DNA from: Ewingella sp. CoE-038-23
GTDB taxonomy: Bacteria > Pseudomonadota > Gammaproteobacteria > Enterobacterales > Enterobacteriaceae
Reading direction: 5' to 3'
Assembly (NCBI RefSeq): GCF_040419245.1
Contig: NZ_JAZHOH010000002.1
Coordinates: forward strand, 1 to 64,000
Length of the DNA stretch: 64,000 nucleotides
Shown here: piece by piece, positions 52,672 through 61,356 of the stretch
How positions within the stretch are numbered: position 1 is the first letter of the stretch
Layout: every line of letters starts with the position of its first letter
Notes under the pieces: generated by a model
Told to the model about the DNA's origin: nothing
Database searches by the model: none
Seen by the model: only the letters and a program-made list of their open reading frames with translations
Position numbers and translations under genes: made by a program

Positions 52672-55230
52672 ATGTACGGATACTCGCTAACTCCTCCGCA
52701 ACCTAAATTTATTCCAGAAGAATCGCTGAATAAATACCTATTAGATATCCCCCACTCTGAATTTGTCGCTGACGTGGAGTCTTTCCACGGCGAGGAAGCT
52801 CTCAGCAAACCTTACCGATATTGCATCCGCTTTACCTCAAATGAGGCTGACGTAGCCGCAGCCAGTTTGCTGAAAAAGAGTGCCTCATTCAGAATGCGAG
52901 GGTTCAATCCTGATTGGTCAAGCTTGATACAAACGGCCAATCGATGGACAGCCTTGCGCCAAATCTGTGGCGTGATCACTTCACTTGAACGTATCAGCAC
53001 CAGCGTAGATGAAACCCTTTACGAAGCCGTGCTGGAGCACCCTCTGGCGCTCTTAGATACTCGCCTGCGTTGTGCGATTTATCAGGATATGTCCGTTCCG
53101 GAAGTGGTCAAAAGCATCCTGAAGGAGCACCGTTTCGAGGGGTATGAGATTAATTTTGATTCTCTCAGCTACATTTACCCGCGCCGCGAAATGATTGTGC
53201 AGTGGAGAGAAACGGATCTGGCTTTTATCCGGCGATTGCTGGCAGAAGTGGGCATATGGTTCCGGTTTGAGACTCATGCTGAGCATGCTGATATTGTGGT
53301 CATGGTATTTGGCGATTCTCAGTCAAATTATCTGTTTGACCATAAAATCACAGCGGCTAACCCGTCAGGTAATGCCGCAGCGGGTTATAGCATCCAGAAT
53401 TTGGCGGCAAAACATGTTGTTGTCCCCGGTTCTGTTGATGTCAGAAACTACAGTTATGTGTCCAGTAAAGGCTATCACCAACTGGATCAGCAAGCCGACT
53501 CGCTTCGTGACGAGGATTTAACCCACGGCGGCGAATATCACTATGGTGATATCCATCTAGAAGGCGGCGACCGCTGGAAGATTGGCAAAAATCAGCAGGC
53601 GGAAACCAGTTGGCACTACGCCAAAATGAGAAACGAGCTGGCGCTCAACGGCATGACGACCTTAACCGCCACCACCGACGACCCTGGCATCGTTCCGGGT
53701 ACCGAAGTCAAAATAGAAGGGGTTATCCCGCAGGCGTTTAGCGACGCCATGGTGGTGACGAAAATGCGGCTCAGTGGCTCTCGTCAATCCAGTTTTCAAT
53801 GCCAGCTAACCGGGATCCCTTACAACGAGAGAGTCTGTTTTCGCCCGGCTCGTATAACGCGGCCAGTGATTAGCGGCACCATTCCCGCCAGAATATCCGG
53901 GCAAAAGTTCAACGATCAGCTGGCCAGAATTGACAATACTGGGCGCTATCGGGTGCAGTTTGATTTTGATAAAGCGGAATGGAAAAAGGGGCTGGAAAGT
54001 ATGCCGGTGCGCCTTGGCCGCCAGTACGCCGGTGACCGATACGGCATTCATTTCCCTTTGCTGGATAATACCGAGGTCGGCATAGGCTTCCAACTGGGGG
54101 ACCCCGAACGGCCTTATATTGCTCATGCCTTCCATGATGAAATCAATCCAGATTTGGTCACTGACCTTAACTCAACCCGCAACGTGATCCGCACATTGCG
54201 CAATAACAAATTGCGCATGGAAGATAAGGCGGGCAAAGAGCACATCAAGCTGGCTACCGAATACGGCAAGAGTCAGCTGAATTTAGGCCATCTGGTCAAT
54301 GCGCAGGGAGAGCCACGAGGCGAAGGGGTCGAGCTTCGCACTGATAAACAGGCAGCCCTGCGAGCAGCAGAAAGTTTTCATATCACCACCGAGCCGCAGA
54401 GCAAGGCCGCGGGCCAGCAAAATGACATGGCCGCCACCATCGCGCAGCTCGAGTCAGCATTACAGCTGGCGCGATCCCTTGCTGCCAGCGCGGAAATTGC
54501 CGACACCCCGGCGGCTGATCTGTCATCCATGACTGAGCTGCGCCAACAGGTTGTCGAGGCACAGAAGCCAACCTTGTCGATGCACGGTGAAGCCGGTGTG
54601 ACGGTGACCTCTCCGGCCAGCGTGATGGTGCATGCTGGTGAAGATCTGGCATCCACCGCCAAGCGGGATATGAATATTAATACCTTTCGGCGACTCACCA
54701 TGGCCGCAGGCGACGTGTTCTCGGTGCTGGTACGCAAGGCGGGGATGGTCTTCACCGCTGCCAAAGGCCCGATCAAGCTGACTGCCCAGCAAGGGGAGAT
54801 CACTCAGGTCGCCAGTCAGGATATCAACCTCACCAGTTCGCAGGGGCGGATTGTCCTTAACGCGCAAAAAGAGTTGCTGTTGATGTGCGGCGGCGCGGGT
54901 ATTCGGCTCATGAATGGCAGGGTGGAGGTTATCGCGCCTGGCGACATTTCTTTCAAAACGCAGCATGTCGCTTACATGTCACAAGCCAGTATCGATCAGG
55001 TGAAACCTTCCTTCAATGAGGGCCAACTTGCCCAGCAGTTTCGCCTGCATGCGCCCAACGACCCCGGCCACATCTTGATCCAGCAACGCTTCAGGCTGCA
55101 TAGAAAAGGCGAGGTGATTGAAGGGATAACCGACGATCAAGGGGAGTCCCCGTTACTGAACAGCAGCGAGCTGGATACCTGGTCGCTTGAAATACTGCAC
55201 GATAATGACAGCCCGGAGGGAACCGCGTGA
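52672..55230 (+). CDS. vgrG: VgrG/TssI T6SS spike protein with DUF2345 and C-terminal adaptor
   Basis: 852 residues from the ATG at 52672, with AAGGG at normal distance; an upstream TTG would add 23 residues. The order is gp27-like base (about 1-380, IPHSEFVADVESFHGEEALSKPYRYCIRF onward), gp5 OB fold (about 410-480, FDFDKAEWKKGLESMPVRLGRQYAG), a spike of short repeats (about 540-760) including DUF2345 (GVTVTSPASVMVHAGEDL), and a final 70-residue domain (QQFRLHAPNDPGHILIQQRFRLHRKG onward) that looks like a beta-rich adaptor to the effector encoded next. The gene's stop overlaps the effector start by 4 bp. Confidence 0.93.
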   Translation: MYGYSLTPPQPKFIPEESLNKYLLDIPHSEFVADVESFHGEEALSKPYRYCIRFTSNEADVAAASLLKKSASFRMRGFNPDWSSLIQTANRWTALRQICGVITSLERISTSVDETLYEAVLEHPLALLDTRLRCAIYQDMSVPEVVKSILKEHRFEGYEINFDSLSYIYPRREMIVQWRETDLAFIRRLLAEVGIWFRFETHAEHADIVVMVFGDSQSNYLFDHKITAANPSGNAAAGYSIQNLAAKHVVVPGSVDVRNYSYVSSKGYHQLDQQADSLRDEDLTHGGEYHYGDIHLEGGDRWKIGKNQQAETSWHYAKMRNELALNGMTTLTATTDDPGIVPGTEVKIEGVIPQAFSDAMVVTKMRLSGSRQSSFQCQLTGIPYNERVCFRPARITRPVISGTIPARISGQKFNDQLARIDNTGRYRVQFDFDKAEWKKGLESMPVRLGRQYAGDRYGIHFPLLDNTEVGIGFQLGDPERPYIAHAFHDEINPDLVTDLNSTRNVIRTLRNNKLRMEDKAGKEHIKLATEYGKSQLNLGHLVNAQGEPRGEGVELRTDKQAALRAAESFHITTEPQSKAAGQQNDMAATIAQLESALQLARSLAASAEIADTPAADLSSMTELRQQVVEAQKPTLSMHGEAGVTVTSPASVMVHAGEDLASTAKRDMNINTFRRLTMAAGDVFSVLVRKAGMVFTAAKGPIKLTAQQGEITQVASQDINLTSSQGRIVLNAQKELLLMCGGAGIRLMNGRVEVIAPGDISFKTQHVAYMSQASIDQVKPSFNEGQLAQQFRLHAPNDPGHILIQQRFRLHRKGEVIEGITDDQGESPLLNSSELDTWSLEILHDNDSPEGTA

Positions 55231-57503
55231 CTGAACAATCTGAACAACAAAACCCCAACCCCTTTGATGACGCGCCAGAGCCGCACGACCCACAAAGCCA
55301 GAAAGTGCATACTCCGCGTTTTCTGGCCAGCGATTGTATCGGCGTGCCGGTCAGCGCGGGCAAGAAAAGCTATACCACCAACTGTCCGGTGAATCGGCCA
55401 ATGCCGGGCATCGTCATTCTGGTCCACGGCGTGAATGATGTGGGGGAGGCCTATCAGAATCAGGAGCGCGGCATCATTGCGGGGCTGAAAAAGCGTCTGG
55501 GACGTGATGACCTGTGGCCGCACCAGTGGGAAGAGAAAAAGTACCGCATTCGCAGCGCGTCCGGCGTGATGGAGGATTGCCACGAGCCGCAGCAAAAACA
55601 GATGACATGCTCAGACAGCGCCCGTTCGCCGATCATTCCTTTCTACTGGGGCTATCGCCCTGTTGACTACGAGACGTGGGAAGAGGACCAGCGCCAGTAT
55701 CGTGAAGCGATGGTCCAAAACGGTAAAAACCCTGATACGCCTCTGCCTTACGATGCGTATCGGGAAAATAATCCAGAAATACTGCGCAAGTTTGGTGCGA
55801 AATATCCTATGGACTGTTTCCATAACACTCTGGATTTAAAAGGTGTCTGGGGCGGCGGAACCTTTGCCAACGCGACCACAAACATCCCCGATATGCTTGG
55901 GCCGGGCGCGGGCGGAGCGACGTTAGGCGTGGTCGGGTTTCTCAGCCGCGCCGAGCTCGCTAACGGCGGCGACTTTACCCACCCCGTCTACAACAATCCT
56001 CACCGGATTTACCAGTTCTATGCCGCGCAGCGTCTTGCCAGTCTTATAAGAACCATTCGTAGCAGGAGAGAAACGTCCAAGGATACGATCAATATCGTGG
56101 CGCATAGTCAGGGGACGATCATTACCATGCTTGCAAATATGATACTCAAAGCTGAGGGTATAAACCCCGCAGACTGCGTGATCCTCAATCACTCCCCTTA
56201 TTCGCTGGAAAATCGCTGGCTGGAGAACGGCCAGCCGGGTCATCACCAGACGGACGCGGCGCGGCAGAAGACCTTTGAAAATTTTTGCAAACTGATGGCG
56301 ACCAACAGCAAATATTGTGCCGACGGTGACGGCTTAGTCAGTCCTGAAGAGCAGAAGAAACTGCTGGATACCATGGCGCTGCCTCGCAAAGAGTTTAATA
56401 ACAGTTGGTACAGCACGCCGCTCAATCAGCGTAATAACTTCGGCAAGGTCTATAACTACTTTTGCCCCAATGACGGCACGGTGTCGCTGTTGCCGATACA
56501 GGGCTTTGGCTGGCGAGGCGTACCGCAAGAGATTGCCAAGACGCTTCCCAATCTCAAACAGCGAGTCTTCTTTCAGAACAGCAGCGTCGGGCTACCCCCT
56601 GACGGCAAAGCCTTTAGAAGACCCCCTTCCGCTAAAGGGGACTTTGAGTATTCTGCGGCGACCAATGCCCGCTGGTCCTTCAGCGACGTGATCCCCACCG
56701 GTGAAACGCTTCCCGAACCGTTTATGTTTACCCTGATGGGCCAGCCTGAAGCATTGGATGACGCGGGCGATAAAAACAAGGCCTACCATGCTCCGGTGGG
56801 GGGGAATGACGCCATGGTCTCCTATAACGCCCGCGCGGGGGCGACGGGGGCGTCTCAGCGAACCGTGGAAGAAACCGTTGACTGCCCGCCGTATCACCCC
56901 TTCAAGGATTTGCGGCCGGGGCACGTATTGACTCAGCGAGAACTCGACACGCTCAAATACTGGCGCAACGTGGATATCGTCAGTGCCAAAGTGGTCGGCG
57001 TAAACGAGGCGAATAAAAAGATTGTTTTTCGCCGCAGGCTGACCGAGGCGGAGCTGCATGATTTATACAGCAAGTCCGACGACGTGATGTTTAGCCAGCA
57101 CTCCTCGATTGTTATGTCAGACAAGGTCCCGGAACTGGCAATGGCCTACGATTTGGCCGTCGGGCCCTGTAAAGCATTTGATATGGATCACGGCGGCTTC
57201 TGGAAACAATTATTGCGGCGTGCCGACTGGCGTGAAATATCTTCTGAAGAAGATGGAGCGGTGGAATATTATCAAACCGGTATTTTGCCCGGGCCTGAAA
57301 CCAAAAATTATATGAATAAACCAAATCTTATCTTACCCACAGGTGAGTTTGGCGTGGTGAATCAGTTTATGAATGCCACCCGCGTGGTACCGGCACGCTA
57401 TCCGGAGATCCATAATAAAGAGGTGTCGAACCTGCAGTGGCCAATGCCGCGAATAGAAAGTTATGACAGAGTGCCCGCCCAGCCGAAAAGGAAGATAGTA
57501 TGA
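55227..57503 (+). CDS. T6SS lipase effector, Tle3-like (DUF3274)
   Basis: 758 residues, GTG start inside the VgrG stop (GTGA). The alpha/beta-hydrolase part has the oxyanion region VILVHGVNDVGEAYQNQ near 63-80 and the nucleophile elbow VAHSQG (291-296) with Ser294. The DUF3274-type C-terminal half follows. Tle3 proteins are large antibacterial lipases/phospholipases carried by VgrG. A helical, glycine-rich stretch (GGATLGVVGFLSR, about 228-241) precedes the lipase core. No signal peptide. Three Tli3-like immunity genes follow; the first starts in the stop codon (ATGA). Confidence 0.88.
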   Translation: MTEQSEQQNPNPFDDAPEPHDPQSQKVHTPRFLASDCIGVPVSAGKKSYTTNCPVNRPMPGIVILVHGVNDVGEAYQNQERGIIAGLKKRLGRDDLWPHQWEEKKYRIRSASGVMEDCHEPQQKQMTCSDSARSPIIPFYWGYRPVDYETWEEDQRQYREAMVQNGKNPDTPLPYDAYRENNPEILRKFGAKYPMDCFHNTLDLKGVWGGGTFANATTNIPDMLGPGAGGATLGVVGFLSRAELANGGDFTHPVYNNPHRIYQFYAAQRLASLIRTIRSRRETSKDTINIVAHSQGTIITMLANMILKAEGINPADCVILNHSPYSLENRWLENGQPGHHQTDAARQKTFENFCKLMATNSKYCADGDGLVSPEEQKKLLDTMALPRKEFNNSWYSTPLNQRNNFGKVYNYFCPNDGTVSLLPIQGFGWRGVPQEIAKTLPNLKQRVFFQNSSVGLPPDGKAFRRPPSAKGDFEYSAATNARWSFSDVIPTGETLPEPFMFTLMGQPEALDDAGDKNKAYHAPVGGNDAMVSYNARAGATGASQRTVEETVDCPPYHPFKDLRPGHVLTQRELDTLKYWRNVDIVSAKVVGVNEANKKIVFRRRLTEAELHDLYSKSDDVMFSQHSSIVMSDKVPELAMAYDLAVGPCKAFDMDHGGFWKQLLRRADWREISSEEDGAVEYYQTGILPGPETKNYMNKPNLILPTGEFGVVNQFMNATRVVPARYPEIHNKEVSNLQWPMPRIESYDRVPAQPKRKIV

Positions 57504-58213
57504 AAATTAAAGGACTGCCTCTGGCTATGTTGATCAGCTTACTCGCAGCGTCTGGCTGTAGCCATCCTCAAGAGACACCCACGCAGGTCATCTACCGTTT
57601 TGACGACCACCGTTATCTGGAGCTAAAGGGATGGCACTGCGAGGGGGCGCTGTATTACATTGATCCCATTCGCGGTATCCGCTCTGAGGTGGCAAGCCAG
57701 TTTTATCAGGCCTATGGCAAAATCTATATCCATCCTTCCGAACGATATATTGCTATACCTTGGTGGGATTCCACGGGATTTACCGTATCAAAGGATTACG
57801 GAAAAACTTGGAAAACCGCATCATTTGCTACCAACTACCGTAGTGTTGAGCCAAGCAAGGGTGATCGCCCATTAAGACAGAATAACCTCTCATTCACTGT
57901 GATTAACGATCAGGGTTTCCTGCTCACCCGTCAGGGTAATCTGTATATGAGTTCAAAACCCTTTGATGATCCGCGAGTAATGCCGGGCGGCCCCGGCGTT
58001 GATTATGTGGATATGGACGGTGAAAAGCAGAACATTGCTCCCGGCTCTGCTGGCCCTCGATGGGGGTTAGAGTATATCGCGACAAAAGCCATAGGTGGCC
58101 TGACGGCAGAGCTTCTTACAAATTGGCAGGACATGCCTACCAGCGTGCCAGAGGTGAAAAACTATAAGGGCTGGAGCCGAATGCAGTGTGACCCGAGTAA
58201 GGGTTTGCGGTAA
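57500..58213 (+). CDS. Tli3-like T6SS immunity lipoprotein, copy 1
   Basis: 237 residues. Lipobox AASGC with Cys20 lipidated. The body reads QVIYRFDDHRYLELKGWHCEGALYYID, then PSERYIAIPWWDS, then the strongly conserved block FDDPRVMPGGPGVDYVDMDGEK, and ends YKGWSRMQCDPSKGLR. It is of the immunity family paired with Tle3. Anchored in a membrane facing the periplasm, it would neutralise the lipase. The start overlaps the effector stop by 4 bp. Confidence 0.82.
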   Translation: MKIKGLPLAMLISLLAASGCSHPQETPTQVIYRFDDHRYLELKGWHCEGALYYIDPIRGIRSEVASQFYQAYGKIYIHPSERYIAIPWWDSTGFTVSKDYGKTWKTASFATNYRSVEPSKGDRPLRQNNLSFTVINDQGFLLTRQGNLYMSSKPFDDPRVMPGGPGVDYVDMDGEKQNIAPGSAGPRWGLEYIATKAIGGLTAELLTNWQDMPTSVPEVKNYKGWSRMQCDPSKGLR

Positions 58214-58225
58214 CAGTTGCCGTGG

Positions 58226-58246
58226 TCGAAAAGGAAGACTGTATGA
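58226..58246 (+). repeat. vestigial effector 3' end before immunity copy 2
   Basis: The frame SKRKTV-stop repeats the effector's last codons PKRKIV-stop. The AAAAGGAAG it carries serves as ribosome site, and the ATGA overlap with the next immunity start is kept. An equal vestige precedes copy 3 at 58969-58989. Confidence 0.8.
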
Positions 58247-58956
58247 CAATTAAAGGACTGTCTCTGGTCATGATGGCCAGCTTACTCACAGTGTTGGGCC
58301 GCTCCCGCCCGCAAGAGACACCCACGCAGGTCATTTATCGCTTTGATGACCACCGTTATCTTGAACTAAAGGGATGGTACTGCCAGGGAGCACTGTATTA
58401 CGTTGACCCCATTCGCGGTATCCGTTCTGAGGTGGCAAGCCAGTTTTACCGCGCTTTTGCCGATAAATATGTCCATCCATCTGAGCGCTATATCGCTGTT
58501 CCTGGCTGGGACACCGATGCCTTTCTTGTCTCAAAGGATTATGGCAAAACTTGGCGCAACGCATATTTTACTACCAACACTCATACCGTTGAGCCAAATG
58601 GGACTTGGAGTCCGTTAAGAGAGAATATGCTCTACTTCACCGTGGTCAACGATCAGGGTTTCCTGCTCACCCGTCAGGGTAATCTGTATATGAGTTCAAA
58701 ACCCTTTGATGATCCGCGAGTAATGCCAGGCGGCCCCGGCGTTGATTATGTGGATATGGACGGTGAAAAGCAGAACATCGCTCCAGGCTCAGCGGGCCCT
58801 GGTTGGGGACTCGAGTATATTGCTACAAAAGCCATAGGTGGTTTGACGGCAGAGCTTCTTACAAATTGGCAGGACATGCCCAGCAGCGTGCCAGAGGTGA
58901 AGAATTATAAAGGCTGGAGCCGAATGCAGTGTGACCCGAGTAAGGGTTTGCGGTAA
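58243..58956 (+). CDS. Tli3-like immunity protein, copy 2 (lipobox cysteine lost)
   Basis: 237 residues, same length as its paralogues. Where copy 3 has SGCSRPQE and copy 1 SGCSHPQE, this copy has LGRSRPQE: the lipid-accepting cysteine codon TGC has become CGC (Arg). The signal helix is otherwise intact, so the product may remain soluble in the periplasm, stay anchored by its uncleaved helix or be non-functional. The rest of the domain is complete, including the MPGGPGVDYVDMDGEKQN block shared with copy 1. Confidence 0.85.
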   Translation: MTIKGLSLVMMASLLTVLGRSRPQETPTQVIYRFDDHRYLELKGWYCQGALYYVDPIRGIRSEVASQFYRAFADKYVHPSERYIAVPGWDTDAFLVSKDYGKTWRNAYFTTNTHTVEPNGTWSPLRENMLYFTVVNDQGFLLTRQGNLYMSSKPFDDPRVMPGGPGVDYVDMDGEKQNIAPGSAGPGWGLEYIATKAIGGLTAELLTNWQDMPSSVPEVKNYKGWSRMQCDPSKGLR

Positions 58957-58985
58957 CTGTTGCCGTGGTCGAAAAGGAAGACTGT

Positions 58986-59699
58986 ATGAAAATCAAAGGA
59001 CTGTCTCTGGTCATGATGGCCAGCTTACTTGCAGTGTCGGGCTGCTCCCGCCCGCAAGAGACACCCACGCAGGTCATCTACCGTTTTGACGACTACCGTT
59101 ATCTGGAGTTGACTGGATGGTACTGTCAGGGAGCCCTGCATTACATAGATTCAACGCGTGGCATTCGCTCTGAAATAAGCAGCCAGTTTTATCAAGCTTA
59201 TGGCAAAACGTATATTCATCCTTCCGAACGCTATATTGCAGTGCCCTGGTGGGACTCTACAGCATTTACAGTATCGAAGGATTACGGCAAAAATTGGAAA
59301 ACCGCATCATTTGCGATGAACTCTCATAGCTTAGAGCCAGGTAGGGGTAATCGTCCAACAAGAGAAAATAACCTCTCCTTCACCGTGGTCAACGATCAGG
59401 GTTTCCTGCTCACCCGTCAGGGTAATCTGTATATGAGTTCAAAACCTTTTGATGATCCGCGAGTTATGCCGGGTGGACCAGGTATTGATTATGTTGATGA
59501 TGACGGTGATCCACATCACTTAAAATATGGTTCCGCAGGTCCAGGCTGGGGGGTGCAATACATCGCCATAAAGGCCATAGGTGGCTTGACCGCAGAATAC
59601 CTTTCCAACTGGCAAGACCTACCCACCAGCGTGCCAGAGGTGAAAAACTATAAGGGCTGGAGCCGAATGCAATGTGACCCGAGTAAGGGTTTGCGGTAA
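58986..59699 (+). CDS. Tli3-like T6SS immunity lipoprotein, copy 3
   Basis: 237 residues, lipobox AVSGC (Cys20). It differs from copies 1 and 2 in the central part, for example GIDYVDDDGDPHHLKYGSAG in place of GVDYVDMDGEKQNIAPGSAG, and has AEYLSNWQD in place of AELLTNWQD. The end YKGWSRMQCDPSKGLR is common to all three. It may cover a different Tle3 allele. A vestige of the effector 3' end supplies the ribosome site. Confidence 0.83.
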   Translation: MKIKGLSLVMMASLLAVSGCSRPQETPTQVIYRFDDYRYLELTGWYCQGALHYIDSTRGIRSEISSQFYQAYGKTYIHPSERYIAVPWWDSTAFTVSKDYGKNWKTASFAMNSHSLEPGRGNRPTRENNLSFTVVNDQGFLLTRQGNLYMSSKPFDDPRVMPGGPGIDYVDDDGDPHHLKYGSAGPGWGVQYIAIKAIGGLTAEYLSNWQDLPTSVPEVKNYKGWSRMQCDPSKGLR

Positions 59700-59827
59700 T
59701 AGCTCGCTCGGATTATATAGAGCCACGAGTTGTAAAAGGCGGCTCTCTTGTCTGGCCTAACACCACCTAGCCCAGTTCAAGTCCTCCGTCTATCCGTGGT
59801 AAAATCCGGGTCTGACATGCCAATGGG

Positions 59828-60364
59828 GTGAGTATTGTGGAAGAGCAAGGTCTTAAAGTGAGTGATAGCGAAAACGCGGCTGATATGACTGACCTCTTGG
59901 CGGAACTGGCCTGCACGCACGACGCGCTTCGCCGCGCGGCGCGTCAGTTGGGTAATCTGTATGACGAGATTGTCTCGCCGACGGGTTTGAAAATCACTCA
60001 ACTGGTGATGCTAGGGCAGATTGAAAGCCTGCAGCAGGGCGCCGGGCCTACTCTACAAGCGCTTGCCAAGCAGCTGCCCATTGGTATTTCGGCTCTCACT
60101 CACGCCCTGCGCCCTTTGGTGCGCGACGGTATTGTCCAGCTGCAAGCCGACGCGGAAGATAAACGCATCAAGCACGCGTTGCTGACGCCGCTCGGGAAGG
60201 AAAAGTTGCAAGAAGGGGTGAAGCTGTGGAGAGTCGCCAATTGCCGGACCGAGGGGGTGCTTGGCGCAAATTCGGCTCTTTTGCTGCGTGACCTAGCCGG
60301 GCAGGTTGGCTCGGATGATTTCTTAAAAGCTTATAAATCAGGTTTTAATGCTGAAAAGCCCTAA
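59828..60364 (+). CDS. MarR-like winged-helix regulator
   Basis: 178 residues (GTG start; a second GTG three codons later with GGTGAG upstream is also possible). The core LYDEIVSPTGLKITQLVMLGQIE, then LQALAKQLPIGISALTHALRPLVRDGIVQLQADAEDKRIKHALLTPLGKEKL, is the MarR winged helix and wing. A long N-terminal helix gives the dimer interface. It is convergent with the SDR gene at 60.4 kb; its target is not evident. Confidence 0.82.
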   Translation: MSIVEEQGLKVSDSENAADMTDLLAELACTHDALRRAARQLGNLYDEIVSPTGLKITQLVMLGQIESLQQGAGPTLQALAKQLPIGISALTHALRPLVRDGIVQLQADAEDKRIKHALLTPLGKEKLQEGVKLWRVANCRTEGVLGANSALLLRDLAGQVGSDDFLKAYKSGFNAEKP

Positions 60365-60405
60365 GTGACAGACTGACTTTTCAGCGTATTTTTCTCGCGA
60401 CCGAA

Positions 60406-61152
60406 TCAAATCTGCGCAAACCCGCCGTCAATAAACAATTCTACGCCGTTGATAAAGCTACTCTCTTCTGAAGCCAAGAAGCACACCGTTTTTGCTACTT
60501 CGTCATCACTTCCCACGCGTTGCAGCGGGGTGAGGCTGGCGACGTGTGAGAAGAAGGCTTCCACTTGGGTTTTTTCAGTATCCGGTCGGCTATGTCCGGG
60601 GGTGTCGATCACGCCCGGACTAATGGCGTTAACGCGAATATTTTTGCCTTGCAGGTCGGAGGCCCAAGTGCGGGCGAATGAGCGCACGGCGGCCTTCGAC
60701 GCGCTATAAATACTCCATGACGGGAAGCCTTTGCTGGCAACAATCGAGGAACTGAGAATAATGGAGCCGCCAGACCCCATCAGCGGCAGGGCTTTCTGCA
60801 CCGTCCAAATCACCCCTTTGACGTTGATATTAAACATCTTATCGATGTGTTCGTCCGTCAGTGATCCTAAAGGCGCGGGGTTGACTACCCCGGCATTGGC
60901 GAAAACGATATCCACGTGCCCATGCTGCTTCTTAACCAACTGGTACAGCGCCTCGACGTCTTCTGGATTGGAGACATCGCCCTGCACGGCGGTGGCATTA
61001 CTGCCCAGCATTACCGCCGCAGCTTGCAACTCTTCAGCGCGACGCCCGGTGATGTAAACATGCGCCCCTTCGGCAATCAGCGCTTTGGCGCTCGCAAGGC
61101 CAATCCCGGAATTTCCGCCAGTGACAATCGCCACTTTTCCACTCAGTTTCAT
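60406..61152 (-). CDS. short-chain dehydrogenase/reductase
   Basis: 248 residues from the ATG at 61152. TGGNSGIG at about 11-18, VFANAGV, ILSSSIVASKGFPSWSIYSASKAAV (Ser, Tyr, Lys) and a C-terminal GVELFIDGGFAQI. A longer reading begins six codons earlier but its ATG touches the ribosome site. Substrate unknown; classical SDRs of this type often act on ketones or polyols. Confidence 0.9.
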   Translation of the reverse strand: MKLSGKVAIVTGGNSGIGLASAKALIAEGAHVYITGRRAEELQAAAVMLGSNATAVQGDVSNPEDVEALYQLVKKQHGHVDIVFANAGVVNPAPLGSLTDEHIDKMFNINVKGVIWTVQKALPLMGSGGSIILSSSIVASKGFPSWSIYSASKAAVRSFARTWASDLQGKNIRVNAISPGVIDTPGHSRPDTEKTQVEAFFSHVASLTPLQRVGSDDEVAKTVCFLASEESSFINGVELFIDGGFAQI

Positions 61153-61300
61153 AAATAGTTTTCTCTTCATCCTGCTCAGATAGGGGGTGTTTGCTGATAG
61201 TGCATAATTACTTTAGTGCTAAAGTATATGAATAAAATGACCGGGACTGTCAAGATGGAGCGGGGAGGGTGATGTTCAACTTATGCGGGGAATATGCATA

Positions 61301-61348
61301 ACCCTCTGAAGAACAACACAAATCAAATTGTGCGGATCTTCAGAGGGT
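61301..61348. terminator. long hairpin after digH-like gene
   Basis: ACCCTCTGAAGA (61301-61312) pairs perfectly with TCTTCAGAGGGT (61337-61348), and a second pair CACAA/TTGTG lies within. It is directly downstream of the minus-strand glycosyl hydrolase stop. The T-run is weak (TTATGCATATT), so it may be a terminator or mRNA stabiliser. Confidence 0.55.
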
Positions 61349-61356
61349 GGGGGGAG

